64,000 nt of DNA from Pseudovibrio sp. M1P-2-3. GTDB lineage: Bacteria; Pseudomonadota; Alphaproteobacteria; Rhizobiales; Stappiaceae. The position numbers and the translations under genes were made by a program. Below the pieces are notes generated by a model. That model was given only the letters and a program-made list of their open reading frames with translations, searched no databases and was not told the DNA's origin. Shown piece after piece: positions 38,751 to 47,641 of this stretch. The stretch covers positions 4,415,001 through 4,479,000 of the forward strand of contig NZ_JARRCW010000001.1 of the NCBI RefSeq assembly GCF_031501865.1, written 5' to 3'. Every line of letters begins with the position of its first letter. The stretch's first letter is position 1.

Positions 38751-39548
38751 TCAGTAAGTGGCTGCTTTCTCAGCATACGCTAGTGAGGAATTTGCCATAA
38801 AGACCTGAAGGGCTCCTATGAACGTTGGTGTCATTTCCTCTCTGGAACGATCAAGAAATTTCATGATGTCGGTAACATGTACAAATGTGAGGTCAGACAA
38901 TTCAGAACTCCAGTCAAGAGCTCGAACCTCCTCACACGAAACCCCGATTTCCGCATGAAATGCCAGTTCCGGATGAATATTTGCAAGGTCTTTTATAATA
39001 GCAATCAGTTGAATCTCAGTGTGGTTTAACTCGAGCCCCAATTCTTCTCTTACTTCGCGGCGAATACATGAAAAAACATTGGGTCTATTCCTTAATATAT
39101 CCAATTCTGCATCGAAAAAACCGCCGAAACTAAAGTACTTTCCCGGATTGACCTCCGCGAACTGGGAGCGACGCCCGACTGGAATGTAACCATCCGTTGT
39201 CACAGGAATTATGCAGGTTCCAATCGGATTTGCGCGCGGAATTACTTTCTCAGATGAACGTGTAGCGACATATTCTCGGTAGTCAGTCAGCCCTAACTCA
39301 AGGACGAGCTGTCCATCCGAGCCCTCATTAAAAGCAGAAAGGCGAAATATACTTGAATTGTAAAGATGACGCCCCTCACTGACTGCAGTCTCTTCCCTGA
39401 CCCGCCACTCCCTATCAATCGTTTCTGATTGGGAAGCTGAGTACTTCACTCTATTTTTCTCAGTCTCAAACAGTACGGTTACATCTTGTTCAAAGGCCTT
39501 ACCGGACCAAACTACCTGATATCCACTATTTGGTTGATTTAACAACAT
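38751..39548 (-). CDS. Divergent NUDIX-domain protein
   Basis: 265 residues. The C-terminal half looks like a NUDIX domain: IPVGRRSQF, FSFGGFFDAELD and CIRREVREELGLELNH, but about ten extra residues separate the box glycine/glutamate from the REV-x-EE-x-GL helix, so the spacing is not the standard G-x5-E-x7. The N-terminal ~95 residues have no recognised domain. It is 50 bases downstream of polA, convergent with the serine hydrolase. Substrate unknown. Confidence 0.65.
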   Translation of the reverse strand: MLLNQPNSGYQVVWSGKAFEQDVTVLFETEKNRVKYSASQSETIDREWRVREETAVSEGRHLYNSSIFRLSAFNEGSDGQLVLELGLTDYREYVATRSSEKVIPRANPIGTCIIPVTTDGYIPVGRRSQFAEVNPGKYFSFGGFFDAELDILRNRPNVFSCIRREVREELGLELNHTEIQLIAIIKDLANIHPELAFHAEIGVSCEEVRALDWSSELSDLTFVHVTDIMKFLDRSREEMTPTFIGALQVFMANSSLAYAEKAATY

Positions 39549-39600
39549 ACTCTACTGCCCACCAGTTGCGGCGTAAAAACCTACAAAAAGAGGAAAGGCG

Positions 39601-42528
39601 CTAATGCGCCTCATCCCAGTTGCTTGCTGCTTCCGCTTCCACTTTGAGCGGAACAGAGAGCTGGACGGCGGGTTCTGCCGCTTTTTCCATTATGCTGACA
39701 ACCAGTTCCTTGGTGGCGTCCACTTGCTCCACAGGCACTTCGAAAATGAGTTCGTCATGCACTTGCAGCAACATTTGAGCATCCAGCTTGGCAGATACCA
39801 GAGCATCATCCATACGCACCATAGCGCGGCGGATGATATCCGCTGCAGAGCCCTGAATTGGTGCGTTAATGGCGGCTCGCTCAAAGAATTGGCGCATATT
39901 GGGATTTTTGGTATTCACATCAGGATAATGTGCACGACGGCCGAAGATCGTTTCCACATAGCCATTGGCATGAACAAACTTCTTCGTCTCCTCCATGTAC
40001 TCCTTGATACCGGGGAAGCGCTCAAAATACGTCTTGATGTAATCCCCCGCCTCACCGCGGGAAATATTCAGCTGGTTGGCAAGGCCGAACGCGGAAATAC
40101 CGTAGATAATACCAAAATTGATAGCCTTTGCCTGACGACGCACCATCGGGTCCATGCCCTCAATAGGCACGCCAAACATTTCAGAGGCAGTCATGGCGTG
40201 AATATCCAGCCCTTCAGCAAAGGCTTTCTTAAGCTGCGGAATATCGGCCATGTGGGCGAGAACCCGCAGTTCAATCTGGCTATAATCGGCGGAAATAAGC
40301 TTGGTGCCCTGCCCTGCGACAAAGGCTCGTCGGATCTTGCGGCCCTCTTCTGTGCGGATAGGAATATTCTGCACATTAGGCTCGGAAGAGGACAAACGTC
40401 CCGTGGTTGTTGCCGCCAGCGAAAACGATGTATGAACTCGTTTCGTTTCCGAATTAATAAAGCTTGGCAGGGCATCGGTATAAGTAGATTTCAGCTTGGA
40501 AAGCTGACGCCACTCTACGATTTTACTTGGAAGCTCATGTCCCTCAGCTGCCAGATCATCCAGTACCGAGGCAGAGGTGGACCAAGCACCAGTTTTGGTT
40601 TTCTTACCTCCCGGCAGCCCCATTTTGCCAAACAAAATTTCACCCAGTTGCTTTGGGCTGCCAACGTTGAATGTCTCGCCTGCCATCTCGTGGATTTCCG
40701 CTTCCAGTGCAGCTGCTTTTTGGGCAAAATCACCGGAAAGACGGGAAAGCATTTGCCGGTCCACACTAATGCCCCGCTTTTCCATACGGGCAAGAGTTTC
40801 AACCATAGGGCGTTCAAGACGCTCATAGACGGTTGCCATACCTTCAGCAGCAAGGCGTGGCTTCAAAACCTTCCAGAGACGAAGCGTAACGTCTGCATCT
40901 TCCGCAGCATAAGCCGTGGCTTTGTCCAGCGGCACCATATCGAACGTGATTTGAGACTTGCCCGAACCACACACTTCCTTGAAGGCGATTGGCGTATGGT
41001 CCAGCCAGCGCTTGGAAAGCTCATCCATTCCATTGCCACCAACACCGGCATCCAAAACATAGGACAGCAGCATGGTATCATCAAACGGAGCCATCTCGAT
41101 GCCGTAACGCGAAAGTACAACCCAGTCGTACTTCATATTCTGCGCAATTTTGAGAACAGAAGGCGCTTCCAACATGGGCTTCAGGCGCTCCAGAGCGGCC
41201 TGCAACGGGATCTGGCCCTCCAGCAGACCACCTCCGCCCAGCAGGTCCCCCTCGCCATCTTTATGGGCAAGCGGAATATAGCAGGCTTTTCCCGGCGCAG
41301 TCGCCAAAGATACGCCCACAAGACCGGAGCGCATGGCATCCAGTGCATCTGTTTCCGTATCCACAGATACATAGCCTATTTCAAAGGCTTCTTCTATCCA
41401 CTTATCAAGTTGTTCAAGACTGGATATTGTTTCGTATACGGAATTATCTACGGGAATATTAGCCTGTTCCAGTCGATTTTTTTCTGCAAGTTTTGAGGCC
41501 GTCCAACCTTTATCCTCATCTGTCCCCGCAGTCTCCTCAGCTTGTTCCGTAGCTTTTACAATAGGTTCCCAACCGGTTATTGGCACATCAAGTGGCTCAA
41601 TATTTGCAAGCTCAGCAGAGGTGTACTCCGCTACTTTACGAGTAAGACTTGTCAGTCCGATTGTCTTCAAGAAACCAATGGCAGTCGGTCCGTGCACATC
41701 GCTGCAAGAGAAGTCTTCAACCGGCACTTCCACCGGAACATCTTCTTTCAGCTGCACCAAGCGCTTGGAAACACGGGCCTGCTCAGCAAACTCGATCAGG
41801 TTCTCACGGCGCTTCTTTTGCTTGATGGTCTTTGCTTGATCCAGCAGGTTTTCCAGAGTTCCAAACTCGTTAATAAGCAGCGCCGCCGTTTTCAAGCCAA
41901 TACCGGGAACTCCGGGCACGTTATCAACGCTATCACCAGCCAGAGACTGAACTTCTACAACCTTGTCTGGAGTAACACCAAATTTTTCAAAAACCTCTGG
42001 AGCGCTGATCATCTTGTTCTTCATGGTATCCACCATACCGATTTTATCGGTTACAAGCTGCATCAGGTCTTTATCACCGGAAACAATCGTCACCTTTGCT
42101 CCCTTGGCCTCTGCGTGGCGGGCATAAGTGGCAATCAGGTCATCTGCTTCATATCCTTGCTGTTCAATAGCTGGCAACCCAAATGCTCGGGTCGCTTCAC
42201 GGATCAAGCCAAACTGCGGAATGAGGTCTTCCGGTGCTGGTGGCCGGTGAGCTTTATATTCCGGATAGAAGTCATTGCGAAATGTCTTACCCGACTTATC
42301 GAAAATCACAGCAAGATGTGTCGCCTTTTCCAATTCCTTGGAAGGCCCGTCAAGGATCAGCTTCCATATCATATTACAGAAACCGGAAACAGCGCCAACG
42401 GGCAAGCCATCGGGCTTACGGGTAAGCGGCGGCAGCGCATGATAAGCGCGGAAAATAAAGGTGGAACCATCAACCAAAATAAGATGATCGTTCTCGGTGA
42501 GCTCGGGGGCAATAGATGATGCTGACAT
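39601..42528 (-). CDS. polA: DNA polymerase I
   Basis: 975 residues, with all three domains. 5'-3' exonuclease (~1-310; LVDGSTFIFRAYHALPP, SGDKDLMQLV, GVPGIGLKTAA), 3'-5' exonuclease (~365-560; YVSVDTETDALD, KYDWVVLSRYG) and the polymerase (~600-975; ADYSQIELRVLAHMA motif A, RRQAKAINFGIIYG O-helix, LQVHDELIFEVP motif C). It fills gaps in repair and removes Okazaki primers. Start chosen at ATG 42528; other in-frame starts up to 42597 exist and no strong Shine-Dalgarno decides. The region 310-365 is a low-complexity linker. Confidence 0.96.
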   Translation of the reverse strand: MSASSIAPELTENDHLILVDGSTFIFRAYHALPPLTRKPDGLPVGAVSGFCNMIWKLILDGPSKELEKATHLAVIFDKSGKTFRNDFYPEYKAHRPPAPEDLIPQFGLIREATRAFGLPAIEQQGYEADDLIATYARHAEAKGAKVTIVSGDKDLMQLVTDKIGMVDTMKNKMISAPEVFEKFGVTPDKVVEVQSLAGDSVDNVPGVPGIGLKTAALLINEFGTLENLLDQAKTIKQKKRRENLIEFAEQARVSKRLVQLKEDVPVEVPVEDFSCSDVHGPTAIGFLKTIGLTSLTRKVAEYTSAELANIEPLDVPITGWEPIVKATEQAEETAGTDEDKGWTASKLAEKNRLEQANIPVDNSVYETISSLEQLDKWIEEAFEIGYVSVDTETDALDAMRSGLVGVSLATAPGKACYIPLAHKDGEGDLLGGGGLLEGQIPLQAALERLKPMLEAPSVLKIAQNMKYDWVVLSRYGIEMAPFDDTMLLSYVLDAGVGGNGMDELSKRWLDHTPIAFKEVCGSGKSQITFDMVPLDKATAYAAEDADVTLRLWKVLKPRLAAEGMATVYERLERPMVETLARMEKRGISVDRQMLSRLSGDFAQKAAALEAEIHEMAGETFNVGSPKQLGEILFGKMGLPGGKKTKTGAWSTSASVLDDLAAEGHELPSKIVEWRQLSKLKSTYTDALPSFINSETKRVHTSFSLAATTTGRLSSSEPNVQNIPIRTEEGRKIRRAFVAGQGTKLISADYSQIELRVLAHMADIPQLKKAFAEGLDIHAMTASEMFGVPIEGMDPMVRRQAKAINFGIIYGISAFGLANQLNISRGEAGDYIKTYFERFPGIKEYMEETKKFVHANGYVETIFGRRAHYPDVNTKNPNMRQFFERAAINAPIQGSAADIIRRAMVRMDDALVSAKLDAQMLLQVHDELIFEVPVEQVDATKELVVSIMEKAAEPAVQLSVPLKVEAEAASNWDEAH

Positions 42529-42880
42529 GGGCGCGATCATGCCTGTTGCCGTGCACATTGAAAAGGCCTGTTTTTTGGCTTTCCTGATGATTTTCACGTG
42601 TCAGCATCAACAAAAGGCTCGCTCCATGAAAAAGCTCACAATTTGTATCGGCAACGCTGCCACGACAAAACAAAAAAGTATTAAAAGAGCTTTAATAATG
42701 CCGTTGAGCGAACATAGAAGATAAGGACCTACCACAAATTATTACAATTTTTCAAATTGACTCAAATGTGGAGCTGATCCAGTTTCATTCGGGGTTTTAC
42801 TGGGGCCGTCCCATCGTTTTTGGAGGGCAAATCCAAACAGGTCCATGCATTCCAATAATAATTAAAACAGAGAGAATACG
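42529..42880. other. Intergenic region between polA and the 42881 gene
   Basis: About 350 bases, divergent promoter space. TTAA-AAGAGCT-TTAA (42681-42695) fits the CtrA spacing, but it lies in AT-rich sequence and may be chance. Otherwise I see no gene or repeat. Confidence 0.4.
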
Positions 42881-43828
42881 ATGAAGTATATAGCGCTCGC
42901 AGCTGCATCCATGGTTTTTACCGGTATTGCACAAGCTGAACAGCCCTCATTTTCAAGTGGCCTTGCAGAAACCATTGAAACCGATCTTGTTATTTGCTCA
43001 GGCAGAGGCGCGCGCCGCAGTTCTCTAGGTCAAATCACCGCAGAAGATGGCAGTGTCTGGACTGTTCCAGCACCTGTGAACTTCAAAAATGCCCATAAAG
43101 CTGCAGACCTTTACAATGAATGTGGCGGAACTCAGCTCAGGTCTTCAAAACAGATAAATTTTGATGCCTTTGAAGTTTTAGATCTTGGCGGTAGCGAGAT
43201 TATTAGTGCTTATATTTTTGCCGATAATTATTTCGAGCTTAACGTTAATGGGCAGCTAGTCGCTGTAGACCCCGTTATCTTCACTCCGTTTAACAGTAAT
43301 GTGGTTCGTTTCAAAGTGGATCGCCCTTTTACATTGGCGGTAATGGGCGTGGACTGGGAAGAAAACCTCGGTCTTGGATCAGAAAATAATCAAGGTAAAT
43401 CCTATCATCCCGGAGACGCTGGTTTCCTAATGGTGCTGAAAAATGAAGCGGGTAATACAATCACCACCACAGATGGAAGCTGGAAAGCACAAACTTTTTA
43501 TATAGCTCCTTTAAAAAATCGAAAATGCCTGAAAGTTGAAGGCCAAAAACGAGATAGTTCAGCTTGTTCTACCACTGGTGTACGCGATGGCTCCTCTTCC
43601 GCTGCGGCTCACTGGAAAATACCAGGGAACTGGCAAGCCATTGATTTCAACGACAACCAGTGGCCTGACGCAACAGTTTATTCCAACGAAACCGTCGGAG
43701 TAGGCAACAAACGCGCCTACACAAATTTTGAGGATATTTTTGATGATAAACAAGCAGATGCTCAGTTCATCTGGTCCACTAATCTGATCTTGGACAACCT
43801 GGTTCTCCTGAGGAAAACCATCAATTAA
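42881..43828 (+). CDS. Secreted protein of unknown function
   Basis: 315 residues with a signal peptide (MKYIALAAASMVFTGIAQA-E). The mature part looks beta-rich, with YIFADNYFELNVNGQLVAVD and WQAIDFNDNQWPDATVY, short patterns reminiscent of galactose-binding jelly-roll domains, and four cysteines (ICSGRG, NECGG, RKCLKVEG, SSACSTT) that could form disulfides. It lacks catalytic motifs I recognise. The segment could bind carbohydrate outside the inner membrane; that is inference. Monocistronic. Confidence 0.75.
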   Translation: MKYIALAAASMVFTGIAQAEQPSFSSGLAETIETDLVICSGRGARRSSLGQITAEDGSVWTVPAPVNFKNAHKAADLYNECGGTQLRSSKQINFDAFEVLDLGGSEIISAYIFADNYFELNVNGQLVAVDPVIFTPFNSNVVRFKVDRPFTLAVMGVDWEENLGLGSENNQGKSYHPGDAGFLMVLKNEAGNTITTTDGSWKAQTFYIAPLKNRKCLKVEGQKRDSSACSTTGVRDGSSSAAAHWKIPGNWQAIDFNDNQWPDATVYSNETVGVGNKRAYTNFEDIFDDKQADAQFIWSTNLILDNLVLLRKTIN

Positions 43829-43882
43829 CAAACAATCAACTTGGCGGGGCTCACAAAACAGCAGGCCCGCTGTTTCTCAATG

Positions 43883-44287
43883 TTACCTCGGATCAAATGC
43901 AAATTCCAAGCGCGTGCCACCCGGCTCCCTTATCATGAAGTGTAATTTTGGTCCCTTACCGGAAGGTTCGGGTGAGAATTCAACTTCCACCCCTTCAGCA
44001 CCTTTCACCAAGTCAAATGTATGGTGCAATACTTCCAGACTGGGAACTTTCAATGCGAAGTGGTGCAGACCTATGTTTTTATGTCGGTCGAACCCGTTAA
44101 AGGCACCAGCCTTTTTCTCCCAAAGAGTCAATTTGGAATACCCGTCAGTTACATAGGCCGACGGGTAGTCAGGATTACCACCAAATTGGCTCCAACCTAA
44201 AACCTCAGTAAAGAATTTAACAGATGCCTCAAGGTTCTTAACAGTGAGACCAAGATGATCAATACCTAGTGTAACGGGAGTGTTCAT
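43883..44287 (-). CDS. VOC family (glyoxalase-like) protein
   Basis: 134 residues, one vicinal-oxygen-chelate domain of two beta-alpha-beta-beta-beta units. Metal-ligand positions are visible: the histidine in GIDHLGLTV (~10), HHFALKVPS in the second half, and the C-terminal glutamate in GTRLEFAF. It could be a lyase, dioxygenase or resistance protein. ATG 44287 after GAGGAAAG. It borders the IS cluster on the left. Confidence 0.88.
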   Translation of the reverse strand: MNTPVTLGIDHLGLTVKNLEASVKFFTEVLGWSQFGGNPDYPSAYVTDGYSKLTLWEKKAGAFNGFDRHKNIGLHHFALKVPSLEVLHHTFDLVKGAEGVEVEFSPEPSGKGPKLHFMIREPGGTRLEFAFDPR

Positions 44288-44397
44288 GGCAGCTTTCCTC
44301 AAATACAAACATTAGTAAAAATAATCCGACTGATACCAACTCCAAAGCACGTTTCTACTAGCTCTGGTTCGAAGGCTTATAGTTCCAGAGTACTAGA

Positions 44398-45444
44398 TGT
44401 TTAGTCCCGCGAGCAGATGGAATCGGTTTAACATTGACTTCATCATTTCGGGAGGACTTATGGGACAGGTATTACACGGCAGCGCCACGACCACTCACGC
44501 GGTTCGATCAGCCATACAAAAATCGGATGCAACCATCAAAGAGTTGAGCCGGCGTTATAACATCAATCCCAAAACGGTGATGAAGTGGAAACATCGCAAT
44601 AGCGTGGAAGATCAACCTATGGGGCGGAAGAATCCCCGCTCCACAGTCCTGAGCGTGGCAGAAGAAGCGGCGTGTGTCGCTTTTCGCAAGCACTCTTTAT
44701 TGCCACTCGATGACTGCCTTTACGCCCTGCAGGAAACGATCCCGCGTCTGACCCGCTCGTCCCTGCATCGCTTATTCCAGCGCCATGGGATTTCGCGCCT
44801 GCCACCACCGGATATGAAAGCGAACAAGAAACGCTTCAAAGCCTATCCAATTGGTTACTTTCATCTTGATATTGCTGAGGTTCGTACGCAAGAAGGCAAG
44901 CTCTATTTGTTCGTTGCCATTGACCGAACCTCAAAGTTCGCCTTTGTCAAACTCTTTGAAAAAGCCACCAGAAGGATTGCCAGTACCTTTCTGCGGGCCC
45001 TTATTGAAGCGGTTCCCTACAAGATCCATACCGTGCTGACCGATAACGGCACCCAGTTCACTGACCCCAAAGGGTACAGCTGGAACGCCAGTGAGGTTCA
45101 ACATTTGCTCACAACAGGCCAGTTGTTTCGTGCTCATGCATTTGTTCTGGCTTGTGCCCAAAATGACATTGACCACCGGCTTACCAAACCAGCCCATCCG
45201 TGGACAAATGGCCAGGTCGAGCGCATGAACAGAACCATTAAAGAAGCAACCGTTCGGCGCTACTATTACCGCACACACAACGAACTAAGAGCCCATCTGG
45301 ACACATTTATTCAGGCCTATAACTTCGCCAAGCGCCTCAAGGCTCTTCGGGGCCTAACACCCTTCGACTATATTACCAGACAATGGACACAAGAGCCGGA
45401 CAGATTTATAAAACAACCACACCATCTGCTCGCGGGACTAAACA
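44398..45444 (+). mobile_element. IS481-family insertion sequence, apparently intact
   Basis: A 1047-bp element. TGTTTAGTCCCGCGAGCAGA at the left and its exact inverse at the right form perfect terminal repeats of 23 bases (extending to 28 with CTAGA in the flanks). ACTAGA on the left and TCTAGA on the right match the NCTAGN target duplication known for IS481. One transposase gene fills it. Its right edge touches the IS630 element. Confidence 0.92.
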
Positions 45445-45449
45445 TCTAG
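44460..45449 (+). CDS. IS481 family transposase
   Basis: 329 residues: an N-terminal helix-turn-helix (ATIKELSRRYNINPKTVMKW) and a DDE integrase core, FHLDIAEV, LTDNGTQFTD and NGQVERMNRTIKEA giving D, D and E. The C-terminal AYNFAKRLKALRGLTP is typical. ATG 44460 follows GGGAGGAC. The stop codon TAG (45447-45449) lies beyond the element end, inside the duplicated target CTAG, so the host target provides it. The enzyme appears complete. Confidence 0.93.
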   Translation: MGQVLHGSATTTHAVRSAIQKSDATIKELSRRYNINPKTVMKWKHRNSVEDQPMGRKNPRSTVLSVAEEAACVAFRKHSLLPLDDCLYALQETIPRLTRSSLHRLFQRHGISRLPPPDMKANKKRFKAYPIGYFHLDIAEVRTQEGKLYLFVAIDRTSKFAFVKLFEKATRRIASTFLRALIEAVPYKIHTVLTDNGTQFTDPKGYSWNASEVQHLLTTGQLFRAHAFVLACAQNDIDHRLTKPAHPWTNGQVERMNRTIKEATVRRYYYRTHNELRAHLDTFIQAYNFAKRLKALRGLTPFDYITRQWTQEPDRFIKQPHHLLAGLNI

Positions 45450-45461
45450 AGCGTGTCGCCT

Positions 45462-46067
45462 TTAATCGGATTTGTATCCAGCTGCATTGAAGAAGTTATA
45501 ACATTCCTGTTCTGAGAATAGGTCGCATACTTGGCCGACAGCTTTCCATAAATCGTCATAGCTACGGGCTGCAATTTTTCGAATAAGAGTTTTAAGTTTG
45601 GCAAATGCCATCTCGATGGGATTAAGGTCTGGACTATAAGCGGGAAGGAATAGAAACCAAGCTCCAACAGCCTGCAAAGCTTTTGCCGCATTCGTGCTTT
45701 TGTGTGAGGATAGGTTGTCCAGAACAACGACATCTCCTTTTTTCAAAGTTGGGGTTAATTGCGTTTCCACATACCGTTCAAATCGCTGACGGTTCATGGG
45801 CGCATTTATGACCCAAGGCGCCTCTAGGCGGTCATGCCTGAGGGCGGCGATAAAGGTTTGCGTATTCCAGTTACCAAAAGGGGCGTGATCAAGAAGTCGC
45901 TCGCCTTTAGGTGCCCAACCGGTTGTCTTGACCATATTGGTTTTAAGGCTGGTTTCATCAATAAACACAAGCCTATGCAAATGGCTCTTCATAAAAGGTT
46001 GGCGACGAGCAATCCAGACATGACGCTCATGGCGGATATCAGCGCGCTTTTGCTCTGCGGCCAGCAA
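45462..46067 (-). CDS. IS630 family transposase, catalytic (DDE) part
   Basis: About 201 residues in the frame that follows the N-terminal half. The IS630 triad is intact: VFIDETSLKTNM (D), VVVLDNLSSHKS (D) and AYSPDLNPIEMAFAKLK (E). It has no good start of its own; TTG 46067 lacks a Shine-Dalgarno. It is best read as the second half of one protein made by frameshifting at seven A residues (46077-46071 on this strand). Confidence 0.88.
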   Translation of the reverse strand: MLAAEQKRADIRHERHVWIARRQPFMKSHLHRLVFIDETSLKTNMVKTTGWAPKGERLLDHAPFGNWNTQTFIAALRHDRLEAPWVINAPMNRQRFERYVETQLTPTLKKGDVVVLDNLSSHKSTNAAKALQAVGAWFLFLPAYSPDLNPIEMAFAKLKTLIRKIAARSYDDLWKAVGQVCDLFSEQECYNFFNAAGYKSD

Positions 46068-46416
46068 GTGTTTTTTTGTGTGTTAGCCCGAGGCGGTGCA
46101 AGAGTCGACCAACAGAAGAACGGTGCACCTTGATGGCGTGTTGCTCGAATAGCTCCAAAACCAATTCATCAAGGGTCAGCTCTCCTCTTTCCTGTAAGCG
46201 TTGCCGGACCCACCCCTTAACTCCACTCAATTTTCCGCGACCGGGATTACCTTGTCGTTTGGGCAGAAGAGAGCCTGTCTCCCGTTTTAGACGGACCATG
46301 TCATTCACAAATTTAACAGAAACACGAAAATGTGCCGCTGTTGATCGATGACTGTGCCCCTCTGCGACCATGCACACAACACGTTCTCGCAATTCAATTG
46401 GATGTGGTTTTCCCAT
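46039..46416 (-). CDS. IS630 family transposase, N-terminal DNA-binding part
   Basis: 125 residues. HPIELRERVVCMVAEGHS and STAAHFRVSVKFVNDMVR form the helix-turn-helix, and GELTLDELVLELF with GLTHKKT belongs to the winged linker. ATG 46416 follows GGGAG. The frame ends soon after a run of seven A (46077-46071), just where the DDE half begins in another frame. Confidence 0.88.
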   Translation of the reverse strand: MGKPHPIELRERVVCMVAEGHSHRSTAAHFRVSVKFVNDMVRLKRETGSLLPKRQGNPGRGKLSGVKGWVRQRLQERGELTLDELVLELFEQHAIKVHRSSVGRLLHRLGLTHKKTLAGRRAKAR

Positions 46417-46519
46417 GCTTGGCTCCCGTCTCACCTCAAAGACATGGAATCACAAATTACTGGTTTAGGGAATCCTGAACCCAATCTGTATCGACACGCT
46501 TGTCTTATGCTTTTTAGTG

Positions 46520-46705
46520 TCTTCTGCGAATATAGGCCAATGGCCACCGTATTGAGTCGGGAGGGCAGTGGCGGTGGTCGGATCGGGACGCGCTAGGTCA
46601 CAAGGGACCGTTTTAGAGTATGATCGGCCACCGTCTTCGCAACAGGCCTGAACGGATACGCAGCAGCCCAAAGCTCTGCACGACAAGCATAGGATACTTG
46701 CGAAG
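46520..46705 (+). ncRNA. Candidate IS110 bridge RNA
   Basis: In the IS110 group the noncoding left end encodes a bridge RNA that pairs with target and donor DNA. This leader folds well: CGGTGGTCGGATC (46572-46584) pairs with GATCGGCCACCG (46622-46633), enclosing a GGTC/GACC hairpin and open loops; a perfect CTTCGCAA (46635-46642) / TTGCGAAG (46698-46705) stem abuts the transposase ATG. Size and place fit; the function is inferred from the family. Confidence 0.5.
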
Positions 46706-47641
46706 ATGTCTGAGGTTACCATTGGTGTCGATATTTCGAAAGACCATCTTGATGTGTACTGCCTGCCGGATGAGCAGAGCAAGCAGTTTACCAATACAGC
46801 TGCAGGGTACAGACAGTTAAAAAGCTGGCTGAAAGGCCTGCCTGTCGCTCGAATTATTTTTGAACCCACAGGTTCTTATCACGGCGCTTTTGAGTTGGCA
46901 TTGTCGGGTTCCTATCCTCTGAGCAAAGTTAACCCATGGCAAGCACGCCGGTTTGCACAGGCCAAAGGCAAGAGGGCGAAGACGGACCGGATTGATGCGC
47001 GCCTGCTGGCCCAAATGGGGCAGGATTTCCAGTTGGAACCAGACAAGCCAGTCGATGCAAGCCTATGTCATCTCAAAGAGATACGCGTTGCACGTCAAGC
47101 TCTTGTAAAAGAAGCCACGCAACTGGAGAACCGGTTGAAAACACAACGGGTGAACCTGGTTCGCAAACAGACACAGCAACGCCTGAAACTCGTGCGAAAG
47201 CAATTGGAGGCCCTTAACGCCGAAACTCAAAAGCAAATTGAGCAGAGCCCTCAAAGGGCGCGGGCAGCAAAGATTTTACACTCTATTCCCGGGCTGGGAC
47301 AGGTCGCCGTCGCGGCGCTGGTGATTGAAATGCCAGAGCTTGGACAATTATCCCGTAAACAGGCCGCTGCTCTGGCGGGGCTGGCCCCCATGACCCGCCA
47401 GTCAGGACGCTGGCGGGGCGCTGCTTTTATTCAAGCAGGGCGCAAGCCGGTACGCGATGCACTCTACATGCCTGCCGTTGTTGCCAGCCGTTATAATCCA
47501 GACCTGAAAGCCAAATACAACCAGATGCGAGCGGCTGGTAAGCCTCCCAAAATCGCCATAATAGCTCTCATGCGTAAGCTAATCGAACTGGCAAACGCTC
47601 TCATAAAAGCGGACCGGCAATGGCAACCAAAAACGGCTTGA
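46706..47641 (+). CDS. IS110 family transposase
   Basis: 311 residues. N-terminal RuvC-like DEDD domain (IGVDISKDHLDVY, IIFEPTGSYHG, KTDRIDARLLAQMG), a coiled middle, and the transposase_20 domain (HSIPGLGQVAVAALVIEM, AALAGLAPMTRQSGRWRG) with the catalytic-serine region in the C-terminal part. It appears full length. The eight bases before its ATG are one arm of a perfect stem, so translation may be damped. Confidence 0.93.
   Translation: MSEVTIGVDISKDHLDVYCLPDEQSKQFTNTAAGYRQLKSWLKGLPVARIIFEPTGSYHGAFELALSGSYPLSKVNPWQARRFAQAKGKRAKTDRIDARLLAQMGQDFQLEPDKPVDASLCHLKEIRVARQALVKEATQLENRLKTQRVNLVRKQTQQRLKLVRKQLEALNAETQKQIEQSPQRARAAKILHSIPGLGQVAVAALVIEMPELGQLSRKQAAALAGLAPMTRQSGRWRGAAFIQAGRKPVRDALYMPAVVASRYNPDLKAKYNQMRAAGKPPKIAIIALMRKLIELANALIKADRQWQPKTA

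Larger units (their letters stand above)
45450..46500 (-). mobile_element. IS630-family insertion sequence
   Basis: Bounded by AGCGTGTCG (45450-45458) and CGACACGCT (46492-46500), a 9-base perfect inverted repeat with weaker similarity further in. It carries a two-frame transposase on the minus strand. The left end abuts the IS481 element. TA target duplication cannot be confirmed because the IS481 insertion altered the left flank. Confidence 0.8.

Noticed and set aside
39604-41496. Long open frame of 630 codons antisense to polA
   Set aside because: It mirrors conserved polA domains on the other strand and shows no motif of its own.
42681-42695. CtrA site in the polA upstream gap
   Set aside because: Spacing fits but the sequence is AT-rich and no cell-cycle gene is downstream, so chance is likely.
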